Shown: piece after piece, positions 16,613-25,254 of the stretch | How positions within the stretch are numbered: the stretch's first letter is position 1 | How the letters are laid out: every line of letters begins with the position of its first letter | Origin: Roseateles sp. | GTDB taxonomy: Bacteria; Pseudomonadota; Gammaproteobacteria; Burkholderiales; Burkholderiaceae_C | DNA length: 64,000 nucleotides | NCBI RefSeq assembly: GCF_019237615.1 | Contig: NZ_JAFAGT010000057.1 | Span: forward strand, 37,798 to 101,797 | Direction of reading: 5' to 3' | The notes under the pieces: model-generated | Seen by the model: the letters and a program-made list of their open reading frames with translations, nothing else | The model's database searches: none | What the model was told of the DNA's origin: nothing | Program-made: the position numbers and the translations under genes

Positions 16613-19597
16613 GTGACCGAGTCCCCCGCCTCTACCGTCGTCAGCTCCAACGCCGTCGGCCAGCGCCGGCTGCTAACCCTGCTGTTCGTCGACCTGAGCG
16701 GCTCCACGGCCATGGCCGAATGGATGGAGGCCGAGCACTACGCGGCCATGCTGGCCGGCCTGCGCACGCTGTACGAGCGCATCGTGCCCCACCATGGCGG
16801 CGTCATCGCACGCATCCAGGGCGACGGCATGCTGGCCGTCTTCGGCCATCCCGAGGTGCGCGAGGACGACGGCCGCCGAGCCACCGAAGCCGCGCTGGAG
16901 CTGCACGCCGCCGTGCGCGACATCGTGCCGCCCGGCCCCAAGCCCGCCGACTTCGCGGGCCTGGCCCTGCACAGCGGCATCCATGCCGGCATCGTCCTCG
17001 TCAACGAGGGCGACCAGATGCGCGGCCGCTTCGAGCTGCTGGGCAATGCGCCCAACATCGCCGCCCGCCTGTCCGAGGCCGCGCGGCGCGACGAGATCAT
17101 CGCCAGCGAGGAGAGCCTGGGCCTGCAGAGCCAGTTCTTCGAGACCGGCCCGCGCTTCTCGCTGCAGCTGCGCGGCCGCGCGACGCCGCTGGCGGCCTAC
17201 CGCGTCCACGGCCGCGCGCCGGTCGGGCGGCGCTTCGAGGCCAGCGTGCGCCGCGGCCTGGCGCCCTTCGTCGGCCGCCGGGGCGAGCTCGCGGCGCTGG
17301 ATGCGGCCCTGGCCCGCACGCTGGCCGGCCAGTCGCAATGGCTGGGCATACGCGCCGGCGCCGGCGTCGGCAAGACCCGGCTCACCGAGGAATTCCTGCG
17401 CCTGGCGGCGGACCAGGCCGACCAGGCCATCCAGATCCACCGCGGCTACTGCGAAAGCTACCTCAGCGCCGAGCCGCTGCAGCCCTTCCTGCAGATGCTG
17501 CGCGCCATGGACGCCTATGACGGCGGCTTGACCGACGCGCCACCCGAGCTCTTCGCCGCCCGGCAGAGCGCCCCGGCCCAGCGCGCCGACGCCCTGCTGG
17601 CCCTGCTGCTGGCGCTGGCGCGGCGCACGCCGCAGCTCGTCTGCATCGACGACCTGCAATGGGCCGACGACGCCTCGTTGCGCCTGCTGCACCGGCTGCG
17701 CAGCGCCGCCTCGGCCCAGGGCCTGCCGCTGCTGCTGCTGAGCGCCAGCCGGCCCGCGCCCGGTCTCGTCGCGCTGCCAGGCGCCAACGATGGCGACGCC
17801 GACATCATCGAGCTGCCGCCGCTGACCGAGGCCGAGGCCGCCCGCGCCGTGCAGCAGCTGCTGCCGCAGACCGACCCCTTCATCGCCTCCGAGGTGCAGC
17901 GCCACGCCGGCGGCAACCCGCTCTTCATCGAGGAGCTCTGCCACGCCGCGGCCGACAGCGGCAGCGGCCTCGTCGAGGGCCAGAGCAGCTCGGCCTGGCT
18001 GGCCGCCCTCGTCGAGTCGCGCGTCGGCCGCCTGCCGCCCGCGCAGGCCCAGCTCGTGCGCCTGGCCGCCGTCATCGGCAACGTCATCCCGGTCTGGCTG
18101 CTGAAGGCCTTGTCCGGCCGCGGCGAACGCCACCCCGACGTGCTGGCCCTGGCCGCGCAGGACTTCATCTTCCCGGACCAGCGTCCCGGCCACCTGCGCT
18201 TCAAGCATGGCATCACGCGCGACGTCGTCTACGAGGCCACGGGACTGCACGCGCGCCAGGCCTTGCACCGCCACATCAGCGCCGCGCTGAGCGCGCATGG
18301 TGGTGCCGAGGACCAGCTGCACGAGCAGCTCGCCTACCACGACGCCGCCGCAAACGACTGGCCCGCCGCCGCCCGCCACGCCGAGGCCGCCGGCGACCAG
18401 GCCCTGGCCGTGTCGGCACTGGATCGCGCGAAGAAGCAGTTCCGCGCCGCGCTGGCGGCCCTCGAGTTCCTGCCGGACGCCGCGGACCACCAGCGCCGCT
18501 GGATCGCCATCGCACAGCGCCTGGGCATGGCCTGCGTCTTCGACGCCTCGCAGGACGACCTGCGCGTGCTCAAGCATGCCGCCGCGCTGGCCCATGCCAT
18601 AGGCGATCCCGGCCTCATCGCCCGCACGGAGTACTGGCTGGCCTATGTCGGCTACGCCCTCGGCGAGACGCGCGACAGCCTGCACCACGCCCAGGCCGCC
18701 GTCGAGACCGCCCAGCGCTGCGGCGACCATGCACTGCTGGCCCAGTTGCCCGGCACGGTCGGCCAGCTGCGGGCCGCCGCGGCCGACTACGCCAGCGCCC
18801 TGCCCATGCTGGACCTGGCCATAGAGCGCCAGCGCATCCGCGCAAGCAAGAGTGCCGTCAACCAGATCGGCCTGTCCTTCTCGCTGTGCTGCCGCGCCTA
18901 TGTGCTGGGCGACCAGGGCCGGTTCGAGCAGGCCCACGAGGTCTTCGCCGAGGCCCTGGCGCCCTTCGACGGCAGCGGCCATGCGGTGGAGGCCAGCATC
19001 CAGGGCTGGCGCGCCGCCGTGCTGCTGTGGCAGGGTCGCTGGGCCGAGGCCCGCGAGGCCGCGGCCGTGGCGAACCGCGTCGGCGCCCAGGTGCGCAGCA
19101 TGTTCACCTGCGCCATGGGCCACGCGGCCGGCGCCTACGGCGCCTGGATGCAGGACGCCGACCCAGCCGCGCGCCAGCACATCCTTGACGCCACCGCCTG
19201 GCTCGCGCCGCGCGGCGGTGGCCTGTACAGCAGCTTCCAGCATGGCTGGCTGGCCGACATCCTGGCCACCCAGGGCGACGCCGGCGCGGCCCGTCACCAT
19301 GTCGCGCTGGCGCTCAGGCGCGGCCGCCGGCACGACTGGATAGGGGGCGCCATGGCCTACCGCGCCGCGGCCCGCCTGGCGGCCGGCGTCGGCGACACCG
19401 ACCGCGCCCGGCGCTATCTGGGCCTGGCGCGAGGCGCCGGCGAGCAGCGCAACTCCGCCCACGAGGCCGCCGTCACGGCGCTGCTGGAAGCCGAGCTGCG
19501 CCTGGACGACGGCTGGCAGGCCGCCCTCGACCAGGCCCGACGCGAGTTCGAGCGCCTGGGCATGACGGGCTTCCTGGAGCGTGCGCTGCGGCCCTAG
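16613..19597 (+). CDS. Class III adenylate/guanylate cyclase fused to an AAA/NB-ARC-like ATPase and TPR region
   Basis: A 994-residue multidomain signalling protein. Residues 18-200 form a class III cyclase with both metal aspartates (D27 in LFVDLSGST, D71 in IQGDGML) and NIAARL (148-153). From 219 (FVGRRGEL) comes a STAND-type ATPase with Walker A GAGVGKT (249-255) and Walker B LVCIDDLQWAD. The remainder is helical TPR-like repeats. This layout (CHD-AAA-TPR) is common in soil bacteria and usually links ligand sensing by the repeats to cyclase output. There is no DNA-binding domain. The start is a GTG just after an AT-poor spacer. The substrate (ATP or GTP) cannot be decided here. Confidence 0.88.
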   Translation: MTESPASTVVSSNAVGQRRLLTLLFVDLSGSTAMAEWMEAEHYAAMLAGLRTLYERIVPHHGGVIARIQGDGMLAVFGHPEVREDDGRRATEAALELHAAVRDIVPPGPKPADFAGLALHSGIHAGIVLVNEGDQMRGRFELLGNAPNIAARLSEAARRDEIIASEESLGLQSQFFETGPRFSLQLRGRATPLAAYRVHGRAPVGRRFEASVRRGLAPFVGRRGELAALDAALARTLAGQSQWLGIRAGAGVGKTRLTEEFLRLAADQADQAIQIHRGYCESYLSAEPLQPFLQMLRAMDAYDGGLTDAPPELFAARQSAPAQRADALLALLLALARRTPQLVCIDDLQWADDASLRLLHRLRSAASAQGLPLLLLSASRPAPGLVALPGANDGDADIIELPPLTEAEAARAVQQLLPQTDPFIASEVQRHAGGNPLFIEELCHAAADSGSGLVEGQSSSAWLAALVESRVGRLPPAQAQLVRLAAVIGNVIPVWLLKALSGRGERHPDVLALAAQDFIFPDQRPGHLRFKHGITRDVVYEATGLHARQALHRHISAALSAHGGAEDQLHEQLAYHDAAANDWPAAARHAEAAGDQALAVSALDRAKKQFRAALAALEFLPDAADHQRRWIAIAQRLGMACVFDASQDDLRVLKHAAALAHAIGDPGLIARTEYWLAYVGYALGETRDSLHHAQAAVETAQRCGDHALLAQLPGTVGQLRAAAADYASALPMLDLAIERQRIRASKSAVNQIGLSFSLCCRAYVLGDQGRFEQAHEVFAEALAPFDGSGHAVEASIQGWRAAVLLWQGRWAEAREAAAVANRVGAQVRSMFTCAMGHAAGAYGAWMQDADPAARQHILDATAWLAPRGGGLYSSFQHGWLADILATQGDAGAARHHVALALRRGRRHDWIGGAMAYRAAARLAAGVGDTDRARRYLGLARGAGEQRNSAHEAAVTALLEAELRLDDGWQAALDQARREFERLGMTGFLERALRP

Positions 19598-19641
19598 CCC
19601 CTTCATTGGCACCAACAACGACAGGCCCTACTCACCGTCTC

Positions 19642-21468
19642 ATGGCATCCATACATCCGGCCTCCTCCCTGGGTCAGGGCCTGCGTGCATTGGTCGCCGG
19701 CCAGTTCGACGCGGCCCAGCCCCTGCTGCAGCGCGCGCTGCGCGAGATGCCCACCGCCCCGGAAGTTCCCGCTGCCCTGGGCCAACTGGCCGCGCAGCGC
19801 CGGCAATGGGCCGAAGCCGAGACCTGGTTCCAGCAATCGTTGCAGCTGCAGGCCCGCCAGCCACGCGTCTGGCTGGCGCGGGGCCAGATCCTGGAGATGC
19901 TGCAGCGCCCCGCAGCAGCAGCCGAGGCCTTCGGCCAGGCCGCCGAGTACCAGCCCGATCTTGCGGCCGCGCATTACCAGCATGCCCGCCTGCGCCGTGA
20001 GCTGGGCGAGCGACCGCGCGCCCTGCAGGCGGCCCAGCGGGCCGCGCAGCTGGCGCCGCAGGACACCAACGCGCTGCAACTGCTGGCCATGCTGCAGGAG
20101 GAGAGCGGTGATCTGGCCGCCGCGTTGCCGACGCTGGACGCCGCGCTGCGGCAGGCGCCGGACCGCGCCGCGCTGCACCACAACCGCGGCGTCGTGCTGC
20201 ATCGCCTCGGTCACCATGCCCAAGCGCTGGCGGCGCACGAACGCGCGCTGGGCCTCGGCCTGGATGTCGCCGACGCGCACTACAACCTCGGCAACACGCT
20301 GCAGGCTCTGGGTCGCGCCGAGGCGGCGCTTGCGGCCTACCGCCGCGCGCTTACCCTGGCCCCCCTGCATGCCTTGAGTCTCTACGACCTTGCCAAGCTG
20401 CGATGGGCGCTGGGGCATGCCGACTTCACGGCGGAGCTCGACGCCGCCGAGCGCGCGGTGCCGCAGTCCGACGTGCCGCCCAGCCTGCTGGGCCTGCTGC
20501 TGCTGCGTGCCGAGCGGGGCGAAGCCGCAGCGGCCGCCTACCGCCGCGCCGCCGCGCTGGCGCCCACCAACGCCGCCTATGCCGACGGCCTGGGACAGGC
20601 CCTGAGCCTGCTCTGCCGCCACGAGGAGGCCTGCGCCGCCCACCGTCGCGCCGTGTCCCTGGCCCCGGCGGACGTGGTCGTGCTCGGCAACGCGGCGCGC
20701 AGCCTGTATGCGGGCGGCCTGTCGACCGAGGGCCTGGCGCTGGCCGAGCGCGCGCTGGCGCTGGCGCCCCGGGACCAGCATGCCCTGGCTCTCGCCGGCC
20801 TGGGCTGGCGGCTGACGGGCGATGCGCGCGCCGGCTGGCTGAACGACCTGGACCGCTGCGTGGCCGTCATCGATATTGAGGCTCCACCCGGCTGGCCCGA
20901 TATCGCCAGCTTCAATGCGGCGCTGGCCGAGGAGCTCACGCGGCTGCACACCGACGCCGAGGCGCCCATAGACCAGACGCTGCGCCACGGCACGCAGACG
21001 CGCGGCAACATCTTCGACCTCGACCTGCCGCTGGTGCAGGCGCTCAAGGTCCAGATCACCGCGGCGATCACGGCCTGGCTGGCCACGCGGCCGGCCGAGG
21101 CCGAGCACCCCTTCCTGGGTCGGCTGCCCTCGCGCCCCGGGGACTGGCATTTCACCGACAGCTGGAGCTCGCGGCTGCGCAGCAGCGGCTTCCACACCAA
21201 CCATGTGCACACGCATGGCTGGCTGAGCAGTTGCTACTACGTGGCGACGCCGCCCAGCGCGCTGGGACAAGGAAGCCGCGACGGCTGGATCAAGTTCGGC
21301 GAGCCCGACCTGCCCGAGCCGCTGCGCTCCAGCCTGCCCGCGGGGCGCATGGAGGCGCCCAAGCCGGGCCGCCTCGCGCTGTTCCCGTCCTATCTATGGC
21401 ACGGCACGACGCCCTTCCAGGATGCGGCCCACCGGCTGACGGTGGCCTTCGACGTGCTGCCGGACTGA
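19642..21468 (+). CDS. TPR protein with C-terminal putative 2OG-Fe(II) oxygenase domain
   Basis: A 608-residue protein. Residues 1 to about 400 are tandem TPR units (repeated A..hyphenated pattern such as ALRQAPDRAALHHNRGVVLHRLG). The last 200 residues match the putative 2OG-Fe(II) oxygenase family: HTNHVHTHGWLSSCYYV carries the first iron ligands, LFPSYLWHGTTPF the distal histidine, and HRLTVAFD the arginine for 2-oxoglutarate. Similar fusions are often beside glycosylation or secretion genes, but no such link is visible here. I set the start at ATG 19642; an in-frame GTG at 19606 would overlap the spacer without a ribosome site. Confidence 0.82.
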   Translation: MASIHPASSLGQGLRALVAGQFDAAQPLLQRALREMPTAPEVPAALGQLAAQRRQWAEAETWFQQSLQLQARQPRVWLARGQILEMLQRPAAAAEAFGQAAEYQPDLAAAHYQHARLRRELGERPRALQAAQRAAQLAPQDTNALQLLAMLQEESGDLAAALPTLDAALRQAPDRAALHHNRGVVLHRLGHHAQALAAHERALGLGLDVADAHYNLGNTLQALGRAEAALAAYRRALTLAPLHALSLYDLAKLRWALGHADFTAELDAAERAVPQSDVPPSLLGLLLLRAERGEAAAAAYRRAAALAPTNAAYADGLGQALSLLCRHEEACAAHRRAVSLAPADVVVLGNAARSLYAGGLSTEGLALAERALALAPRDQHALALAGLGWRLTGDARAGWLNDLDRCVAVIDIEAPPGWPDIASFNAALAEELTRLHTDAEAPIDQTLRHGTQTRGNIFDLDLPLVQALKVQITAAITAWLATRPAEAEHPFLGRLPSRPGDWHFTDSWSSRLRSSGFHTNHVHTHGWLSSCYYVATPPSALGQGSRDGWIKFGEPDLPEPLRSSLPAGRMEAPKPGRLALFPSYLWHGTTPFQDAAHRLTVAFDVLPD

Positions 21469-21474
21469 CTCCAG

Positions 21475-21960
21475 TCACTCGACGCGGCGCACCCGCGGCG
21501 AGCTCTTCAGGCCTTCGAAGTCCAGGTAGAAGGAACTCAGGGCACCGCGCTTCACGCTGACCTTGCGCGGTCCTTCCGGCAGCGCGACGGAGGTGCCGTC
21601 GATGACCTGCCAGACCTGGCCGTTGGCAAGCCGGATGCGGGAGTTGGGCCCCCAGCCACCGAAGCTCGGACCCACCGAACTCTCGACCGACTCCACCGCG
21701 CCGGGCCGCCGCGACTCCGGCAGGCCGAAGACGGCCTCGCCGTTGCGCGCCGGCACGGCGGCCGGAGCGGCCACCGGCGCCGCTGCAACGGGTGCCGCAG
21801 GCCGTACCGGCGCTGCCGGCACGCGGGCCACATCGGCCAGCGCGTCATAGCAGGCCAGCCGGGCCGTGGCATCCGCCAGCCCGCGGCAGCGCTGCAGGCC
21901 GTCCTGGGCCAGCGCCGGCAGGGTGGCGATCGAAAGGGTGGTCATGAGGAGGATGCGCAT
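21475..21960 (-). CDS. Small secreted protein of unknown function
   Basis: A 161-residue protein with a signal peptide (MRILLMTTLSIATLPALAQ). It is followed by a two-cysteine motif (RCRGLADATARLACYDAL) seen at the mature N-terminus of several small periplasmic proteins, including some VasI-like type VI accessory proteins. Then come an Ala/Pro/Val linker and a C-terminal beta-rich segment (IRLANGQVWQVIDG...). No type VI genes are nearby, so the resemblance gives no function. It ends 6 bp from the TPR-oxygenase stop (convergent). Confidence 0.6.
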   Translation of the reverse strand: MRILLMTTLSIATLPALAQDGLQRCRGLADATARLACYDALADVARVPAAPVRPAAPVAAAPVAAPAAVPARNGEAVFGLPESRRPGAVESVESSVGPSFGGWGPNSRIRLANGQVWQVIDGTSVALPEGPRKVSVKRGALSSFYLDFEGLKSSPRVRRVE

Positions 21961-22008
21961 GCGGCAAGCCTAGCAGCTGTCACGCACAACTGGCCACCTC
22001 GACCCGGC

Positions 22009-24189
22009 TCAACGCGCCTGTTTCACCCTCAGGCGCCAGGCATGCAGCAACGGCTCCGTGTAGCCGCTGGGCTGGGCCTCGCCCTTGAACACCAGGTCCA
22101 GCGCCGCCTGCATGGCCGCGCCCTGCGGGTGGGCCGCAAGGGGCCGGTAGGCCGGATCGCCGGCGTTCTGGCCGTCGACGATCCGGGCCATGCGTGTGAA
22201 GCTCTCGCGCACCTGCTCGGCCGACACAACGCCGTGGCGCAGCCAGTTGGCGATGTGCTGGCTGGAGATGCGCAGCGTCGCGCGGTCCTCCATCAGGCCG
22301 ATGCCGTTGATGTCGGGCACCTTTGAGCAGCCCACGCCCTGGTCGATCCAGCGCACCACATAACCCAGGATGCCCTGCACGTTATTGTCCAGTTCCTGCT
22401 GGCGCTGCTCGGCCGTCCAGTCGGACCGCGGTGCGACGGGGATGGTCAGCAGCGCGTTCAGCAGGCCCTCGCTCTCGGCAGCCAGGTCGACCTGCTCCAG
22501 CTCCTGCTGCACGGCGGCGACGCTGACCTGGTGGTAGTGCAGCGCGTGCAGCGTCGCGGCCGTGGGCGAGGGCACCCATGCGGTGTTGGCACCGGCCTTG
22601 GGGTGGGCGACCTTCTGCTCCAGCATGGCCGCCATCAGGTCGGGCATGGCCCACATGCCCTTGCCGATCTGGGCCCGGCCGCGCAGGCCGCAGGCCAGGC
22701 CGGTCAGCACGTTGCTGCGCTCGTAGGCCTGGATCCAGGGCGTGGTCTTCATGTCGCCCTTGCGCAGCATGGGGCCGGCGCGCATGGCGGTGTGCATCTC
22801 GTCACCGGTACGGTCCAGGAAACCGGTGTTGATGAAGGCCACGCGGCTGGCGGCGGCGGCGATGCATGCCTTCAGGTTGACCGAGGTGCGGCGCTCCTCG
22901 TCCATGATGCCCAGCTTGACCGTGCTGTCCGGCAGGCCCAGCAGTTGCTCGACACGGGTGAACAGCTCGGCGGCGAAGGCCACCTCGGCCGGGCCGTGCA
23001 TCTTGGGCTTGACGATGTAGACCGAGCCGGCGCGGCTGTTGCCGCGCCTCTTGAGGTCGTGCATCGCGATGGTGGTCGTCACGACCGCGTCCATGATGCC
23101 CTCGGGGATCTCGCTGCCATCGTCCAGCAGCATGGCCGGGTTGGTCATCAGGTGGCCCACGTTGCGCACGAACATGAGCGAGCGGCCGTGCAGCGTCACG
23201 GCACCACCGTCGGGCGCCGTATAGACGCGGTCAGCGTTCAGGCGGCGCGTGAAGGTCTTGCCCCCCTTGGCGACCTCCTCGGTCAGCGTGCCCTGCTGGA
23301 TGCCCAGCCAGTTGCGATAGGCCAGCAGCTTGTCCTCGGCGTCGACAGCGGCGATGGAGTCCTCCAGGTCGAGGATGGTGGACAGCGCCGCTTCCAGCAC
23401 CACGTCGGCAATGCCGGCTGCATCGCGGCTGCCAATGGGCGTCGCGCGGTCGATGCGGATGTCCAGGTGAAGGCCGTGGTGGACCAGCAGCACGCTGCCG
23501 GGTGCGGCGGCGTCGCCCTGGTAGCCGGCGAAGGCGGCCGCATCCTTCAGCCCGGTCGTGGCGCCCGAGGCGAGCGCGACGACCAGCCGGCCGCCCTCGA
23601 CGCGGTAGCCGGTCGCGTCGGCATGCGAGCCCGCGGCCAGCGGCGCGGCCAGGTCCAGCACCCGGCGGGCGAAGGCGATGACCTTGGCGCCGCGCACCGG
23701 GTTGTAGGCGCCGTCCCGCGTCGCGCCATCGGTCTCGGGGATCGCGTCGGTGCCGTAGAGCGCGTCGTACAGCGAACCCCAGCGCGCATTCGCGGCGTTC
23801 AGCGCGTAGCGCGCGTTCAGGATGGGCACGACCAGCTGCGGGCCGGCCTGCAGGGCCAGCTCGGCGTCGACGTTGGCGGTCGTCGCCTGCACCTGGGCCG
23901 GCGGTTCGACGAGGTAGCCGATGCGCGCCAGGAAGGCGCGGTAGGCCGGCATGTCGGCGATGGGACCGGGATGGGCCTGGTGCCAGGCGTCGATCTCGCC
24001 CTGCAGGCGGTCACGCTCGGCCAGCAGCGCGCGGTTCTTCGGCGCCAGGTCGTGAGCGATCTGGCTGAAGCCGGCCCAGAAGGCGTCCACCTCGATGCCG
24101 GTGCCGGGCAGCACCTCAGTGGCGATGAAGCGGGCCAGGTCGGCATCGACCTGCAGGCGGTGGAGGGGGGTGCGGCTGGTGCTGGACAT
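22009..24189 (-). CDS. glcB: Malate synthase G
   Basis: A 726-residue protein, matching the 723 of E. coli GlcB. It condenses glyoxylate with acetyl-CoA to malate in the glyoxylate/glycolate pathway. The core signatures are present: [36 protein letters not shown], and the catalytic region [18 protein letters not shown]. The ATG at 24187-24189 gives the usual N-terminus ([21 protein letters not shown]). It is divergent from a LysR-type regulator with a perfect inverted repeat between them, which suggests direct regulation. No isocitrate lyase or glycolate oxidase gene is in the window. Confidence 0.96.
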   Translation of the reverse strand: MSSTSRTPLHRLQVDADLARFIATEVLPGTGIEVDAFWAGFSQIAHDLAPKNRALLAERDRLQGEIDAWHQAHPGPIADMPAYRAFLARIGYLVEPPAQVQATTANVDAELALQAGPQLVVPILNARYALNAANARWGSLYDALYGTDAIPETDGATRDGAYNPVRGAKVIAFARRVLDLAAPLAAGSHADATGYRVEGGRLVVALASGATTGLKDAAAFAGYQGDAAAPGSVLLVHHGLHLDIRIDRATPIGSRDAAGIADVVLEAALSTILDLEDSIAAVDAEDKLLAYRNWLGIQQGTLTEEVAKGGKTFTRRLNADRVYTAPDGGAVTLHGRSLMFVRNVGHLMTNPAMLLDDGSEIPEGIMDAVVTTTIAMHDLKRRGNSRAGSVYIVKPKMHGPAEVAFAAELFTRVEQLLGLPDSTVKLGIMDEERRTSVNLKACIAAAASRVAFINTGFLDRTGDEMHTAMRAGPMLRKGDMKTTPWIQAYERSNVLTGLACGLRGRAQIGKGMWAMPDLMAAMLEQKVAHPKAGANTAWVPSPTAATLHALHYHQVSVAAVQQELEQVDLAAESEGLLNALLTIPVAPRSDWTAEQRQQELDNNVQGILGYVVRWIDQGVGCSKVPDINGIGLMEDRATLRISSQHIANWLRHGVVSAEQVRESFTRMARIVDGQNAGDPAYRPLAAHPQGAAMQAALDLVFKGEAQPSGYTEPLLHAWRLRVKQAR

Positions 24190-24289
24190 GGGGCGGCCTC
24201 CAGGGAGAAGGATGAAAGATTGGCGCACATCTTGCCGTTGCGCGAGGTCCGATTCGCAACGGCCGGCGCATGGAATCTGTGACTAAAAC

Positions 24290-24321
24290 GCAAAGATACG
24301 CGATGAAACCGCTATCTTTGC
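24290..24321. promoter_or_regulatory. Perfect 9-bp inverted repeat, probable LysR-type operator for glcB
   Basis: GCAAAGATA (24290-24298) and TATCTTTGC (24313-24321) are exact reverse complements with 14 bp between, so the half-site centres are 23 bp apart, about two helical turns. The repeat lies in the 157 bp divergent region, 26 bp before the regulator ATG and 101 bp before the glcB ATG. This is typical of LysR-type regulator/target arrangements. Confidence 0.65.
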
Positions 24322-24346
24322 ATGGGTGCGACAGCACAATCCCGGC

Positions 24347-25252
24347 ATGGACAAGCTCAAGCAGATGGAGTCCTTCGTCCTCGTCGCCGCCAAGGGCAGC
24401 CTGACGGCGGCGGCGCAGGCGGAAGGGTTGGCGCCCGCCGTCATGGGCCGGCGACTGGATGCGCTGGAGGCCCGCCTGGGCGTCAAGCTGATGCTGCGCA
24501 CGACGCGGCGGCTGACGCTGACGCCCGAGGGCCAGGCCTTCCTGGAGGACTGCCAGCGCCTCGTCGCGGCGCTGGCCGACGCCGAGGCCGCCGTCAGCGC
24601 CGGCGGGCTCAAGGCCAGCGGCCATCTGCGCGTCACCGCGCCGGCCGGCTTCGGCCGCCGCCACGTCGCGCCACTGGTGCCGGGCTTCCTGGCCGAGCAT
24701 GCCGACCTCAACCTGTCCCTCAACCTCAGCGACCGCGTCGTCGACATCGTCCACGAGGGCTTCGACTGCGCGGTGCGCGTGGGCGACCTGCCGGACTCCA
24801 GCCTCGTCAGCACGCGGCTGGCCGACAACCGGCGGCTGTGCGTGGCGGCGCCCAGCTATCTGAAGCGAGCCGGCACGCCCAAGCATCCCGACGAACTCGC
24901 GCGGCATGCCTGCCTGACGCTCAGCTCCGAGGCCAGCCAGACGCGCGGCTGGGCCTTCCGCATGGACGACGCCGTCCAGCACCTGCGGCCCGTCGGGCGG
25001 CTGGACTGCAGCGACGGCCAGGTGCTGCACGACTGGTGCGTGGCGGGACTGGGCATCGCCTGGCGCAGCACCTGGGAGGTCGAGGCCGACCTGGCGGCGG
25101 GCCGCCTGGTCAGCTTGCTGGACGAGTTCGCCGCGCCGCCCAACGGCATCTACGCGGTCTTTCCGCAGGCCCGCCACCTGCCGCTGCGCACGCGGCTGTG
25201 GGTCGAGCACCTGCGCGCGCACTACGGGCGCGCCGACTACTGGCGCGGCTGA
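24347..25252 (+). CDS. LysR family transcriptional regulator, probable glcB regulator
   Basis: A 301-residue LysR-type regulator: an N-terminal winged helix-turn-helix (ESFVLVAAKGSLTAAAQAEG ... RLGVKLMLRTTRRLTLTPEG) and a C-terminal substrate-binding-like domain from about residue 90. The ATG at 24347 gives the normal LysR N-terminus; a GTG at 24326 would add seven residues that overlap the operator. It is divergent from glcB, so it probably controls that gene in response to a metabolite such as glyoxylate or glycolate (inferred from position). It ends 2 bp before the acyl-CoA ligase stop, on the opposite strand. Confidence 0.9.
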   Translation: MDKLKQMESFVLVAAKGSLTAAAQAEGLAPAVMGRRLDALEARLGVKLMLRTTRRLTLTPEGQAFLEDCQRLVAALADAEAAVSAGGLKASGHLRVTAPAGFGRRHVAPLVPGFLAEHADLNLSLNLSDRVVDIVHEGFDCAVRVGDLPDSSLVSTRLADNRRLCVAAPSYLKRAGTPKHPDELARHACLTLSSEASQTRGWAFRMDDAVQHLRPVGRLDCSDGQVLHDWCVAGLGIAWRSTWEVEADLAAGRLVSLLDEFAAPPNGIYAVFPQARHLPLRTRLWVEHLRAHYGRADYWRG

Positions 25253-25254
25253 CG

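Noticed and set aside
16673..19618. A 981-codon open frame antisense to the cyclase-ATPase-TPR gene
   Set aside because: It shadows a gene with clear cyclase and Walker motifs, and its translation shows no recognisable domain.
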